The notes beneath the pieces were generated by a model. The model did not search any database. It was not told the DNA's origin and saw only the letters and a program-made list of their open reading frames with translations. The translations under genes and the position numbers were made by a program. Below, piece by piece: positions 1 to 6,477 of a stretch of DNA of 6,477 nucleotides. The stretch is taken from assembly GCA_024401915.1 (NCBI GenBank), contig JAKSKA010000085.1, positions 1 to 6,477 on the forward strand. The letters run 5' to 3'. The stretch is from Bacteroidales bacterium (GTDB taxonomy: Bacteria; Bacteroidota; Bacteroidia; Bacteroidales; UBA932). The number at the start of each line of letters is the position of its first letter. Position 1 is the first letter of the stretch.

Positions 1-518
1 CTTGAGGAAATCCCAGACCTTCTGGACGGAAGGGATGTGGGCGCGCTCGTCGGGAGAATGGGGGCTGAGAAGGGTAGGTCCCATCGACACCATATCCCAG
101 TTGGGATAAGCACCGGAAAGGATACCGCACTCGAGACCGGCGTGGATGGCCATAATCTTCGCTTCCTTGCCGAAAAGTTCGAGGTACTTCTTCTTCATCA
201 GCGCTACGATTTCAGACTTGGGATTGGGAGCCCAGCCGCTGTAGCCTCCGGTGAAACGCGTCTTGACACCTGCAAGCGCGAACACGGATTCAAGCCTTGA
301 GGCAAGCGCCATCTTCGACGAATCGACACTGCTGCGCAGGAGGCACTTCACGAAGAATTCACCCTTGTATATCTTAACCATCGCCATATTGTTCGATGTC
401 TCGACAAGTCCCGGAACGCCGTCGCTCATCCTCTCCACACCGTCAGGGCCGGCCAGAATGGCCCGGACATAGGAGATCGCCGTCGCTTCGGAAACGTACA
501 GGCACTCTTCCGGATCCC
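1..518 (-). CDS. pepD: PepD C-terminal part, in the shifted frame, cut by the window edge
   Basis: My translation of the other minus-strand frame from about 518 down to 1 gives about 172 residues that continue the same dipeptidase. It starts PEECLYVSEATAISYVRAIL and includes the metal-site and substrate-site segments GYSGWAPNP, HAGLECG and SPHSPDER. The His of SPHSPDER (codon 60-58) is the expected last zinc ligand. Together the two parts give about 479 residues, close to the usual 480-490 for PepD, so only a handful of C-terminal codons lie beyond position 1. Adding one G to the GGG run on the coding strand (complement of 516-518) restores a continuous reading of CDGDPEECLYVSE. No independent start is likely; the first in-frame ATG (429-427) lies inside the domain. 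The undecayed sequence on both sides suggests either a very recent lesion or a sequencing or assembly error. Confidence 0.88.
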
Positions 519-1439
519 ATCGCAGCGGTAAGGCTCGAAGACGACTTCGAGATTGGGGTCGGTGGCAGCATATTCGGCCTTCAGCTCAGCGGCAACCCTG
601 GCCACTGCACGCTTCGCGGCAGCGACCTTTCCCTTCGGGACATATACGGTCGCAAAGGTCTCGCGCGGAATGGCATTGCGCAGCGTACCACCCTCGAGGT
701 CTATGAGCTTCACATCACACTTGGTGAGCAGGGGAAGGAGGACGCGGGCCGCCAGCCTGTTGGAATTGGCGCGGCAGAGGATGATATCCATTCCGGAATG
801 GCCTCCCTGGCAGCCCTTCACGGCAAGGCTCCAGCATTCGTGGCCCTTGGGTTCCTTCTTGCGGCGGTAGCGTCCGGAAGCAGTGGCATCCAGTCCGCCG
901 GCGCAGCCCACATAGAGTTCGCCCTCCGATTCGGAATCGAGATTGATAAGGATATCGCCTTTGAGCAAGCCGGACTTGAGTGCGGAAGCACCCGTCATTC
1001 CGGTCTCCTCGTCGTAGGTCACGAGAATCTCGATGGGCCCGTGCTTCACCTCGGGGAGCTCCGTAACTGACAGAGCCATAGCGACGCCGAGGCCGTTGTC
1101 AGCACCGAGAGTGGTGCCGCAAGCCCTCAGCCACTCGCCGTCGACGCGGGTCTCGATAGGGTCCTTGAGGAAATCGTGGGAAACGTCCGAATTCTTCTGG
1201 GGGACCATATCCATATGGCCCTGGAGCACGACTCCCTTGCGGTTTTCATAGCCGGGAGTTGCAGGGATACGCATAATCACGTTCCCGGTTTCATCCGCAA
1301 AGGCCTCGACCTTGTGGTCAGCAGCCCAGTCAAGCAGGTATTTCCTGATTATTTCTTCGTGTTTAGACGGTCTGGGGCAGCGTGTTATTCCGTAGAAATT
1401 GTTCCACACGACTGCCGGTTTCAAATCCTTGATTGTCAT
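426..1439 (-). CDS. pepD: Aminoacyl-histidine dipeptidase (PepD, M20C), N-terminal part up to a frameshift
   Basis: This is the N-terminal two thirds of a cytosolic metallodipeptidase that hydrolyses Xaa-His and other dipeptides. The catalytic-domain motifs are intact: GHMDM with metal ligands H75 and D77, LGADNGLG with the bridging D114, YDEETG with the catalytic/ligand pair E144-E145, and NLDSESEGE with D168. GGHSGMDI (about 212-219) belongs to the inserted lid domain of the M20 fold. True homology continues to about residue 307. After that the frame reads about 30 unrelated residues to a stop at 426-428, while the family sequence continues in the -1 frame. The ATG at 1437-1439 is preceded by an AT-rich leader without a Shine-Dalgarno sequence, as is usual in Bacteroidota, and family similarity begins almost at once (NNFYGITRCPRPSKHEE). 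The family identification is secure. Whether the gene is truly broken is open; if it is, the product lacks the C-terminal metal ligand and should be inactive. Confidence 0.93.
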   Translation of the reverse strand: MTIKDLKPAVVWNNFYGITRCPRPSKHEEIIRKYLLDWAADHKVEAFADETGNVIMRIPATPGYENRKGVVLQGHMDMVPQKNSDVSHDFLKDPIETRVDGEWLRACGTTLGADNGLGVAMALSVTELPEVKHGPIEILVTYDEETGMTGASALKSGLLKGDILINLDSESEGELYVGCAGGLDATASGRYRRKKEPKGHECWSLAVKGCQGGHSGMDIILCRANSNRLAARVLLPLLTKCDVKLIDLEGGTLRNAIPRETFATVYVPKGKVAAAKRAVARVAAELKAEYAATDPNLEVVFEPYRCDGIRKSACTFPKRRRSPMSGPFWPALTVWRG

Positions 1440-1463
1440 ATTCTGTTATTATATGGTTTCCAG

Positions 1464-1495
1464 TCTGCTAATATAACGATTATTTTGTAACTTTG
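1464..1495 (+). promoter_or_regulatory. Bacteroidota-type promoter for the five-gene cluster
   Basis: TAACTTTG at 1488-1495 matches the Bacteroidota sigma-70 -7 consensus TAnnTTTG exactly. TCTG at 1464-1467 is a three-of-four match to the -33 TTTG, with a 20-base spacer, as expected. The transcript should start near 1500-1502, leaving an A-rich leader of about 27 bases before the ATG at 1528. This is the only recognisable promoter ahead of the cluster, so it probably drives all five genes. It lies back to back with the start of pepD. Confidence 0.6.
1468..1475 (-). promoter_or_regulatory. Possible -7 element of the pepD promoter
   Basis: On the minus strand this reads TATATTAG, one mismatch in the fixed positions of the Bacteroidota TAnnTTTG element. 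It would put the transcript start about 20-25 bases before the pepD ATG. I see no good TTTG-like -33 partner at the expected distance, and the region is AT-rich enough for a chance match, so this is only a candidate. Confidence 0.27.
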
Positions 1496-1527
1496 CAGTT
1501 AACAACAATATTCAAACAACCAAAAAG

Positions 1528-2163
1528 ATGAAAAAGATTCTCACCATCATTGCAGCACTTGCCATCGCTTCATCGGCATTCGCACAGCTTCCGGAAGGTC
1601 TCACCGTTGGAGCCGGTGTCACGATTACACCTCTTACATACTCCACTGAAGGAGCAGCTGAAGGCGCTCCCTCAAGCCTTAGCGGCATCAACGTCTTCGC
1701 TGAATACGAATACAGGGCAACCCAGACGAGCGGCATCAGCCTTGGAGTACGCTATGTGCTCGCAGGACTTATGTATGACGAGAAGATGACCGTCGGAATG
1801 GAGACTGCGGAAATAAAATACGCCTGGAACAATATCCAGATCCCCGTCAAATATGTCGCCCACCTCGGTGGCTTCTATGTCAGCGCCGGTCCTACTTTCG
1901 ACTATTGGACGAAGTGTACGATGAGAGTGACCCAGTCTTCCCAGACGGTCGAAGAGAACCTTTTCAACAAGCACAGCGCTGACGAGATGAACAGGTTCAA
2001 CATCAACCTCGGAGCCGAGGCCGGATACGACTTCCAGGACCATATCCGCGTCTTCATCGGATACGACTATACCACGAAGCCCCTTATCCAATATACCGTA
2101 TTGGGAGAGGACTGGACCGCCAAGAAAAGCGAGATACGTCTCGGCGTAGGATACAAATTCTAA
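1528..2163 (+). CDS. PorT-like outer-membrane beta-barrel protein
   Basis: A 211-residue exported protein predicted to form a small (about 8-strand) barrel in the outer membrane. Residues 1-19 are a clear Sec signal peptide (KK, a hydrophobic core, then SAFA), with cleavage expected before Q20. There is no lipobox Cys. The mature part is a series of alternating amphipathic strands, for example 25-38, 53-63, 69-83, 101-111, 114-127, 157-168, 172-183 and 201-211. It ends in a terminal Phe (LGVGYKF), the usual signal for outer-membrane assembly. NNIQIPVKY followed by FYVSAGPTFDYW (about 101-127) is typical of the Bacteroidota 'outer membrane protein beta-barrel' families (PF13568/PF13505-like). 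The start has an A-rich leader and sits correctly for the signal peptide. It lies 14 bases upstream of the POT transporter gene, so the two are very probably co-transcribed. Its substrate or role is unknown: passive pore, structural protein and accessory factor are all possible. Confidence 0.88.
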   Translation: MKKILTIIAALAIASSAFAQLPEGLTVGAGVTITPLTYSTEGAAEGAPSSLSGINVFAEYEYRATQTSGISLGVRYVLAGLMYDEKMTVGMETAEIKYAWNNIQIPVKYVAHLGGFYVSAGPTFDYWTKCTMRVTQSSQTVEENLFNKHSADEMNRFNINLGAEAGYDFQDHIRVFIGYDYTTKPLIQYTVLGEDWTAKKSEIRLGVGYKF

Positions 2164-2177
2164 AAAAAAGATAAGAG

Positions 2178-3857
2178 ATGTTCTCAGGACAGCCCAAAGG
2201 ATTATATGCCCTCGCCCTCGCAAATACGGGAGAGCGTTTCGGCTACTACACGATGCTGGCCATCTTCCTGCTTTTCCTGCAGGCTAAATTCGGCTTCTCA
2301 GCATCGGCGGCAGGTCAGTTCTATGCGATTTTCCTCGCCGCAGTATATTTTATGCCTGTCGTGGGCGGATGGCTCGCCGACAGGATAGGATTCGGAAAAT
2401 GCGTTGTCAGCGGCGTATGCGTGATGTTCGCAGGTTATCTCTGCCTTGCCATCCCCACCGACGCCTTCGCCAGCCGCGGATTCGCCCTCGCACTTATGAT
2501 TGGAGCGCTGCTGCTCATCGCTGTCGGCACCGGTCTCTTCAAGGGCAACCTCCAGGTGATGACGGGCAACCTTTATGATGACGCGAAATACAGCAGCAAG
2601 AGAGATTCCGGCTTCAGCCTTTTCTATATGGCGATCAACCTCGGTTCGATGTTCGCTCCTACCGCCGCTACGGCTCTGACGAACAGCCATCTGGCAAAGG
2701 CAGGCCTCATCTACAAGGCTGACATCCCCTCACTCGCCCACCAGTGCCTGAACGGCACCCTCCAGGACCCTTCGGCCCTCGAGAGCCTCCAGGCAATGAT
2801 GCCCGGCAGCGAGGCCGGTGCAATGGCACTTCCCGAGTTCAGCCGCTTCTATATCGAGCAGCTCTCGACGGCCTACAACCTCGGATTCGCAGTCGCCTGC
2901 GTGTCCCTGGTGTTCTCTATCGCAATCTACTTCATCTTCCGTCCCTGGTTCAAGCACACCGACGTGAATGCAAAGCAGGCTGCGGCCTCCGAGACTGCAA
3001 AGGATGAGCTCACCCCGAAGCAGACCAAGGACAGGATCGTCGCCCTCTGCTTCGTTTTCGCAGTGGTCATCTTCTTCTGGATGGCATTCCACCAGAACGG
3101 CTCGTCACTCACCTACTTCGCGCGTGACTACACCCAGACCAGCGTCAGCGGTCCCCTGCGCATAGGGTTCAACATCTGGCCGCTCTTCCTTATCGCGATC
3201 TCGATCTACACCCTCTTCGCCACTTTCCAGAGCGCGAAGAACAGCACGAAAGTGATCTGCGGCGCCGCTACGGCCGCCCTCTGGTGCGGAGCATACGCGC
3301 TTTACAGCGGAATGGATGAGACCATCAGCATTCTCCCCCAGCAGTTCCAGCAGTTCAATCCCTTCTTCGTGGTAGCCCTGACGCCAGTATCGATGGCGAT
3401 CTTCGGAGCTCTCGCATCCAAGGGCAAGGAGCCTTCCGCACCCAAGAAGATAGGCCTCGGAATGTTCGTGGCCGCAATAGGCTATCTCATTATGCTCGCA
3501 GCATCAAAGGGCCAGCCTGCACCGTCCGACCTCATCAGCGCCGGCGGAGTATCCCCCGACCCCGTGGTGCCCTACTACCTCATCTCGACGTATCTCGTCC
3601 TCACCTTCGCGGAGCTGCTGCTCAGCCCTATGGGCATCTCCTTCGTCAGCAAGGTGGCCCCTCCCAAGTACAAGGGCCTTATGATGGGATGCTGGTTCGC
3701 CGCGACGGCTATCGGCAACTACCTGAGCTCCATACCTTCGATGCTTTGGGACAACGTGCCCCTCTGGGTCAACTGGACCGTGCTTATGGCTCTCTGCGTA
3801 ATCTCGGGCGCCGTGATGTTCTCGATGCTCAAGAAGCTTGAAGCCGCTACGGCATAA
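2178..3857 (+). CDS. POT/PTR2-family peptide transporter (MFS)
   Basis: An inner-membrane transporter of 559 residues, in the usual POT size range. The family normally imports di- and tripeptides with protons. About 14 hydrophobic segments are visible (near 8-35, 46-66, 75-92, 101-121, 147-167, 234-254, 286-305, 330-350, 359-377, 393-413, 425-443, 464-485, 499-518, 529-551). Family signatures are ERFGYYTM (19-26), GGWLADRIG (63-71), GTGLFKGN (117-124) with the TM4 Lys at 122, the PTR2 motif FYMAINLGS (149-157), FWMAFHQNGSS in TM7, and AELLLSPMG (478-486) with E479. Two acidic positions usually linked to proton coupling are not acidic: the first Glu of ExxER is N16, and the TM7 Glu is H305. 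A roughly 65-residue hydrophilic stretch (168-233) separates TM5 and TM6 and should face the periplasm. The gene follows the beta-barrel gene by 14 bases and its stop overlaps the next start (TAATG). Peptides are the family expectation; the actual substrate is unproven. Confidence 0.9.
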   Translation: MFSGQPKGLYALALANTGERFGYYTMLAIFLLFLQAKFGFSASAAGQFYAIFLAAVYFMPVVGGWLADRIGFGKCVVSGVCVMFAGYLCLAIPTDAFASRGFALALMIGALLLIAVGTGLFKGNLQVMTGNLYDDAKYSSKRDSGFSLFYMAINLGSMFAPTAATALTNSHLAKAGLIYKADIPSLAHQCLNGTLQDPSALESLQAMMPGSEAGAMALPEFSRFYIEQLSTAYNLGFAVACVSLVFSIAIYFIFRPWFKHTDVNAKQAAASETAKDELTPKQTKDRIVALCFVFAVVIFFWMAFHQNGSSLTYFARDYTQTSVSGPLRIGFNIWPLFLIAISIYTLFATFQSAKNSTKVICGAATAALWCGAYALYSGMDETISILPQQFQQFNPFFVVALTPVSMAIFGALASKGKEPSAPKKIGLGMFVAAIGYLIMLAASKGQPAPSDLISAGGVSPDPVVPYYLISTYLVLTFAELLLSPMGISFVSKVAPPKYKGLMMGCWFAATAIGNYLSSIPSMLWDNVPLWVNWTVLMALCVISGAVMFSMLKKLEAATA

Positions 3858-4549
3858 TGTTGAAAGAGGAAACAAGAAATAAACTTATGGACTGGGCCGC
3901 TGAATACAACGACCCGGTCTATTTTCAACAGGACCCCATCTCCTTTCCACGCGAGTTCGTGAGAAGAGGCGCCTGCCTGCGCGACGTGGAGATAGCCGCC
4001 GTATTTGCGGCCCATTTCGCCTGGGGACGCAGGGCGATGATAGTGCGCGATTGCGAAAGGCTGATGGATGAAATGGACTGGAGGCCCGCAGACTACGTGA
4101 TGGGCGGGGAATACCGCGACGACGACACGAGCATACACAGGACGGAGAAATGGTCCGAAACGGCAAGGATATGCCGTGCGCTCAAGTCCTTCTACGAGAG
4201 CTCGGACAGCCTCGAAACGCTGGACGCAGCTGCAATGAGGACGGAGATCTTCGGGCAGAAGGCCGACCCATCGGCAGCGAACAAGAAGATCAATATGTTG
4301 AGAAGATGGATGGTCAGGAAAGACGGCAGGGTCGATCTCGGGCTGTGGAAGAACACCAGCCCTTCCGGGCTTGTCATCCCCCTCGACGTCCACGTATATA
4401 CCCAGGCCGTGGAGCTCGGGCTCACGCAGCGGCGCCAGAAGAATCTCGCGACCGCTCTTGAGATAACTGACGTGTTCCGCGGGATATGGCCCGAGGACCC
4501 GGTGCTCGGGGATTTCGCGCTTTTCGGATACGGAGTCACACACAACTGA
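3857..4549 (+). CDS. TIGR02757 family protein (DUF2400)
   Basis: A 230-residue soluble protein of a family conserved in Bacteroidota and other bacteria, with no established function. Recognisable blocks in order are YNDPVYFQQDPISFP (17-31), EIAAVFAAHFAWGRR (45-59), the helical stretch around RLMDEMDWRPADYVM (68-82), NMLRRWMVRKDGRVDLGLW (146-164), IPLDVHV (174-180) and EDPVLGDFALFGYGV (213-227). It is slightly shorter than typical members (about 250) but no block is missing. There is no signal peptide or membrane segment, so it should be cytosolic. LDVHV followed by a helix with LGL, and then a late FALFG segment, resembles the VDTHV region of HhH-GPD DNA glycosylases; this is my inference, not a family assignment. 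The ATG overlaps the transporter stop by one base, which implies translational coupling. The next gene starts one base after its stop. Confidence 0.88.
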   Translation: MLKEETRNKLMDWAAEYNDPVYFQQDPISFPREFVRRGACLRDVEIAAVFAAHFAWGRRAMIVRDCERLMDEMDWRPADYVMGGEYRDDDTSIHRTEKWSETARICRALKSFYESSDSLETLDAAAMRTEIFGQKADPSAANKKINMLRRWMVRKDGRVDLGLWKNTSPSGLVIPLDVHVYTQAVELGLTQRRQKNLATALEITDVFRGIWPEDPVLGDFALFGYGVTHN

Positions 4550-4550
4550 G

Positions 4551-5129
4551 ATGCCAAAGATGTATATACTTGCCGGATGTAACGGGGCTGGAAAGACAAC
4601 GGCCTCATACACCCTGCTGCCGGAACTCTTCGACTGCCACGAGTTCGTCAACTCGGACGAGTTCGCAAAGAGCCTGTCCCCCTTCGACCCTTCGGCAGCA
4701 TCGGTGTCGGCCAGCCGGTATATGCTTATGCGCATCCACTACCTGCTCGACAGGTACGCGGATTTCTGTGTCGAAACGACCCTTGCGACCCGTTCCCTGC
4801 TGGGAATAATCCAGCAGGCGAAATCGCAGGGCTATACCGTGAAGCTGCTGTACTTCTGGCTCAACTCGCCGGAGATGGCGATAGCGCGCGTGAAGGACAG
4901 GGTCGAAGCCGGCGGGCACAACATTCCGGAGGATGTGGTCCGGAGACGCTACAAGATGGGGCTGAAATACTTTTTCAAGACCTACATCCCGGTCTGTGAC
5001 CAATGGATACTGGCGGACAATTCCCGCAGTCCGTTCACGATCGTGGCCGAGGGCGTCGGAAAGCTCACATACATAAAGGACAATAAGAAATACAGAAGCA
5101 TTGTAAAGATTGCAGAAGATGAGGACTGA
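4551..5129 (+). CDS. Zeta-toxin-like P-loop kinase
   Basis: A 192-residue cytosolic P-loop NTPase of the zeta-toxin/COG4185 type. Visible motifs are Walker A GCNGAGKTT (9-17), NSDEFAKSLSP (34-44) with the Asp that in zeta enzymes serves phosphotransfer, FVETT-like FCVETTLATR (72-81) probably lining the acceptor site, a hydrophobic strand KLLYFWLNSPE (98-108), and an Arg-rich lid RVKDRVEAGGHNIPEDVVRRRY (113-134, broken across strand and helix). True zeta toxins phosphorylate UDP-N-acetylglucosamine, but many chromosomal relatives have unknown acceptors. No epsilon- or PezA-like antitoxin lies beside it in this window, so toxicity should not be assumed. The start could be M1 or M4; M1 is preferred because it lies one base after the upstream stop (TGAGATG). 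The last 11 bases overlap the start of tldD. The C-terminal 20 or so residues are Lys/Asp-rich and more AT-rich than the rest. Confidence 0.85.
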   Translation: MPKMYILAGCNGAGKTTASYTLLPELFDCHEFVNSDEFAKSLSPFDPSAASVSASRYMLMRIHYLLDRYADFCVETTLATRSLLGIIQQAKSQGYTVKLLYFWLNSPEMAIARVKDRVEAGGHNIPEDVVRRRYKMGLKYFFKTYIPVCDQWILADNSRSPFTIVAEGVGKLTYIKDNKKYRSIVKIAEDED

Positions 5130-6477
5130 CGGAAAGACATATTTCCTCGACAAGTTCGGCGTGAGCGAGAATATGCTGCGTCGTATTTGTGACGAGGGGA
5201 TGAAGCGGGGAGGAAACTGGTGCGACCTGTTCTTCGAGGATACCATATACGATACGCTACTGCTCAGGGACGGCAGCGTCAACAGCGCCGGCCACCACGT
5301 GGATTACGGTTGCGGCATACGCGTCCTGAGCGGGGAACGCACAGGCTATGCTTACGCCGAAACGACGGAGCTGCCCGCCCTTCTCAAGGCGGCCGGAAGT
5401 GCAGCCGCGATAGCGGACGGGAGCTGCAGCCCGGGCCTGACGGCAAAGATCGCAGCGGAACCGGTCAGCGGCATTTACGGAATGGAGGCCGACTGGAGGG
5501 ACAGCGAGGCCAGGGAGTTCGTAGGATGGATGGAAAAGCTCGACAGGAGCATACGCAGCCGCGACAGCAGGGCCGTCAGCGTCATAGTGATGCTCTCCTA
5601 CTGCGTCACCGACGTGCTTATGTACAATTCCAACGGAGAGATCAGCTATGAGACGAGACCGCTCGCAACGGTCACCTGCGCCATATCGTTCAGGAAAGGA
5701 GAAGCGCTGGAAAGCAGAAACGTTTCGCGCAGCTACCGCAGGGGCGTGGAGATGATAGATGACACGCTGCTTGAAGAGCTCGCGGCGGAGGCGGTGGAAG
5801 GCGTCGACGAGGCATTCGATGCAAGACGTCCGAAAGGCGGGAAGATGCCTGTGGTGATGGGGGCCGGCGCATCCGGAATACTGCTCCACGAGGCTATGGG
5901 ACACGCATTCGAGGCCGATTTCAACCGCAAGGGGCAGTCGGTGTTCGCGGACTGTCTCGGGAAGAAGATATGCCCCGGTGGCATCAACATCGTGGACGAC
6001 GCCACCCTGCAGTGGAACCGCGGGGCCTGCGCCTGGGACGATGAAGGCGTGCCGGGACAGAAGACATATATGGTGACGGACGGAGTGCTCACGAGTTACC
6101 TCCACGACCGCATCAGCGCAGCCTGGTACGGCACGGCTCCGACAGGCAACGGAAGGCGCGAGTCGTTCAGGTACTACCCCATCCCGCGGATGCGTGCGAC
6201 CTATATGGAAAACGGAAATGACGGCAGCGCGGAGGACCTGATCGCATCTGTCAAGCACGGGATCTACGTGGACAGGTTCGCGAACGGCCAGGTCAAGATC
6301 GGAGAGGGCGACTTCACCTTCTACGTCAAGAGCGGACGTCTGATCGAGAACGGGCGGCTGACCGCACCGATAAAGGACATCAACATCAGCGGCAACGGTC
6401 CGCAGGCGCTCGCCGACATCAGCGCGGTGGCGTCGGACCTGAAGATCGACAACGGCGCGTGGACCTGCGGCAAGGAG
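5119..6477 (+). CDS. tldD: TldD-type metalloprotease, 3' end outside the window
   Basis: This reading frame is open from the ATG at 5119 to the last base of the window (453 codons). It encodes the catalytic subunit of the TldD/TldE protease, a cytosolic zinc enzyme that in E. coli degrades the CcdA antitoxin and matures microcin B17. The N-terminal domain shows CDLFFED (35-41) and GCGIRVLSGERTGYAYAE (64-81), which align with E. coli TldD and support the chosen start. The active-site motif is HEAMGHAFEAD (257-267), an HExxxH in which H257 and H262 bind zinc and E258 is catalytic. WTCGKE ends the window, and C450 matches the third zinc ligand of the family. About 25-30 residues should remain downstream, where a TldE/PmbA partner gene would be expected but cannot be seen. 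The 11-base overlap with the kinase gene indicates coupling. All key residues are present, so the enzyme should be active. Confidence 0.93.
   Translation, partial: MRTDGKTYFLDKFGVSENMLRRICDEGMKRGGNWCDLFFEDTIYDTLLLRDGSVNSAGHHVDYGCGIRVLSGERTGYAYAETTELPALLKAAGSAAAIADGSCSPGLTAKIAAEPVSGIYGMEADWRDSEAREFVGWMEKLDRSIRSRDSRAVSVIVMLSYCVTDVLMYNSNGEISYETRPLATVTCAISFRKGEALESRNVSRSYRRGVEMIDDTLLEELAAEAVEGVDEAFDARRPKGGKMPVVMGAGASGILLHEAMGHAFEADFNRKGQSVFADCLGKKICPGGINIVDDATLQWNRGACAWDDEGVPGQKTYMVTDGVLTSYLHDRISAAWYGTAPTGNGRRESFRYYPIPRMRATYMENGNDGSAEDLIASVKHGIYVDRFANGQVKIGEGDFTFYVKSGRLIENGRLTAPIKDINISGNGPQALADISAVASDLKIDNGAWTCGKE

Noticed and set aside
505..520. Programmed ribosomal frameshifting in pepD
   Set aside because: No slippery heptamer in the right phase and no obvious following stem-loop; PepD is not known to use recoding. 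A dropped G is the simpler reading.
396..1070. Plus-strand open frame (about 224 codons) opposite pepD
   Set aside because: The minus strand carries PepD motifs over the same stretch, and the plus-strand product matches no family and has no suitable start context.
1487..1503. Imperfect inverted repeat GTAAC-TTTGCA-GTTAAC as an operator
   Set aside because: The arms are only five bases, one with an extra base, in AT-rich DNA and overlapping the -7 element; chance is enough to explain it.
3719..4735. Long minus-strand open frame (about 338 codons) opposite the DUF2400 and kinase genes
   Set aside because: It is antisense to two well-supported genes, shows no recognisable family motif and has unusual composition; an open frame caused by codon bias on the other strand.
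4551..5129. A complete toxin-antitoxin system
   Set aside because: No small antitoxin gene lies next to the kinase; both neighbours are larger proteins of other families.
5257..6258. Long minus-strand open frame (about 333 codons) opposite tldD
   Set aside because: The plus strand here encodes an intact TldD with all active-site residues; the antisense frame shows no domain and is rich in His, Arg and Ala as expected for a shadow.

Overview
The window looks like chromosomal DNA from a member of the Bacteroidota, most likely order Bacteroidales. Three things point there: a TAnnTTTG-type promoter element in the only real intergenic gap, A-rich leaders without Shine-Dalgarno sequences, and family content typical of that phylum (M20C aminoacyl-histidine dipeptidase, PorT-like outer-membrane barrel, TIGR02757/DUF2400 protein). 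The genus cannot be told from the sequence.

Layout. Positions 1-1439 on the minus strand hold a PepD-type dipeptidase gene. It is broken by a one-base frameshift near 516-518 and its last few codons lie outside the window. An AT-rich 88-base gap (1440-1527) separates it from a divergent, tightly packed plus-strand cluster of five genes: a small outer-membrane beta-barrel protein (1528-2163), a POT-family peptide transporter (2178-3857), a TIGR02757/DUF2400 protein (3857-4549), a zeta-toxin-like P-loop kinase (4551-5129), and a TldD-type metalloprotease (5119 to beyond the window end). Gaps within the cluster are 14, -1, 1 and -11 bases, so it is very probably one transcript from the promoter at about 1464-1495.

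Theme. Four of the six genes can be tied to peptides: a dipeptidase, a peptide-transporter homologue, an outer-membrane barrel directly upstream of that transporter, and a TldD protease subunit. The other two, DUF2400 and the zeta-like kinase, have unknown roles. No RNA gene, mobile element, CRISPR array or convincing terminator was seen. The points most worth a second look are the pepD frameshift, the substituted coupling residues and extra loop of the POT transporter, and the orphan zeta-like kinase whose end overlaps the start of tldD.
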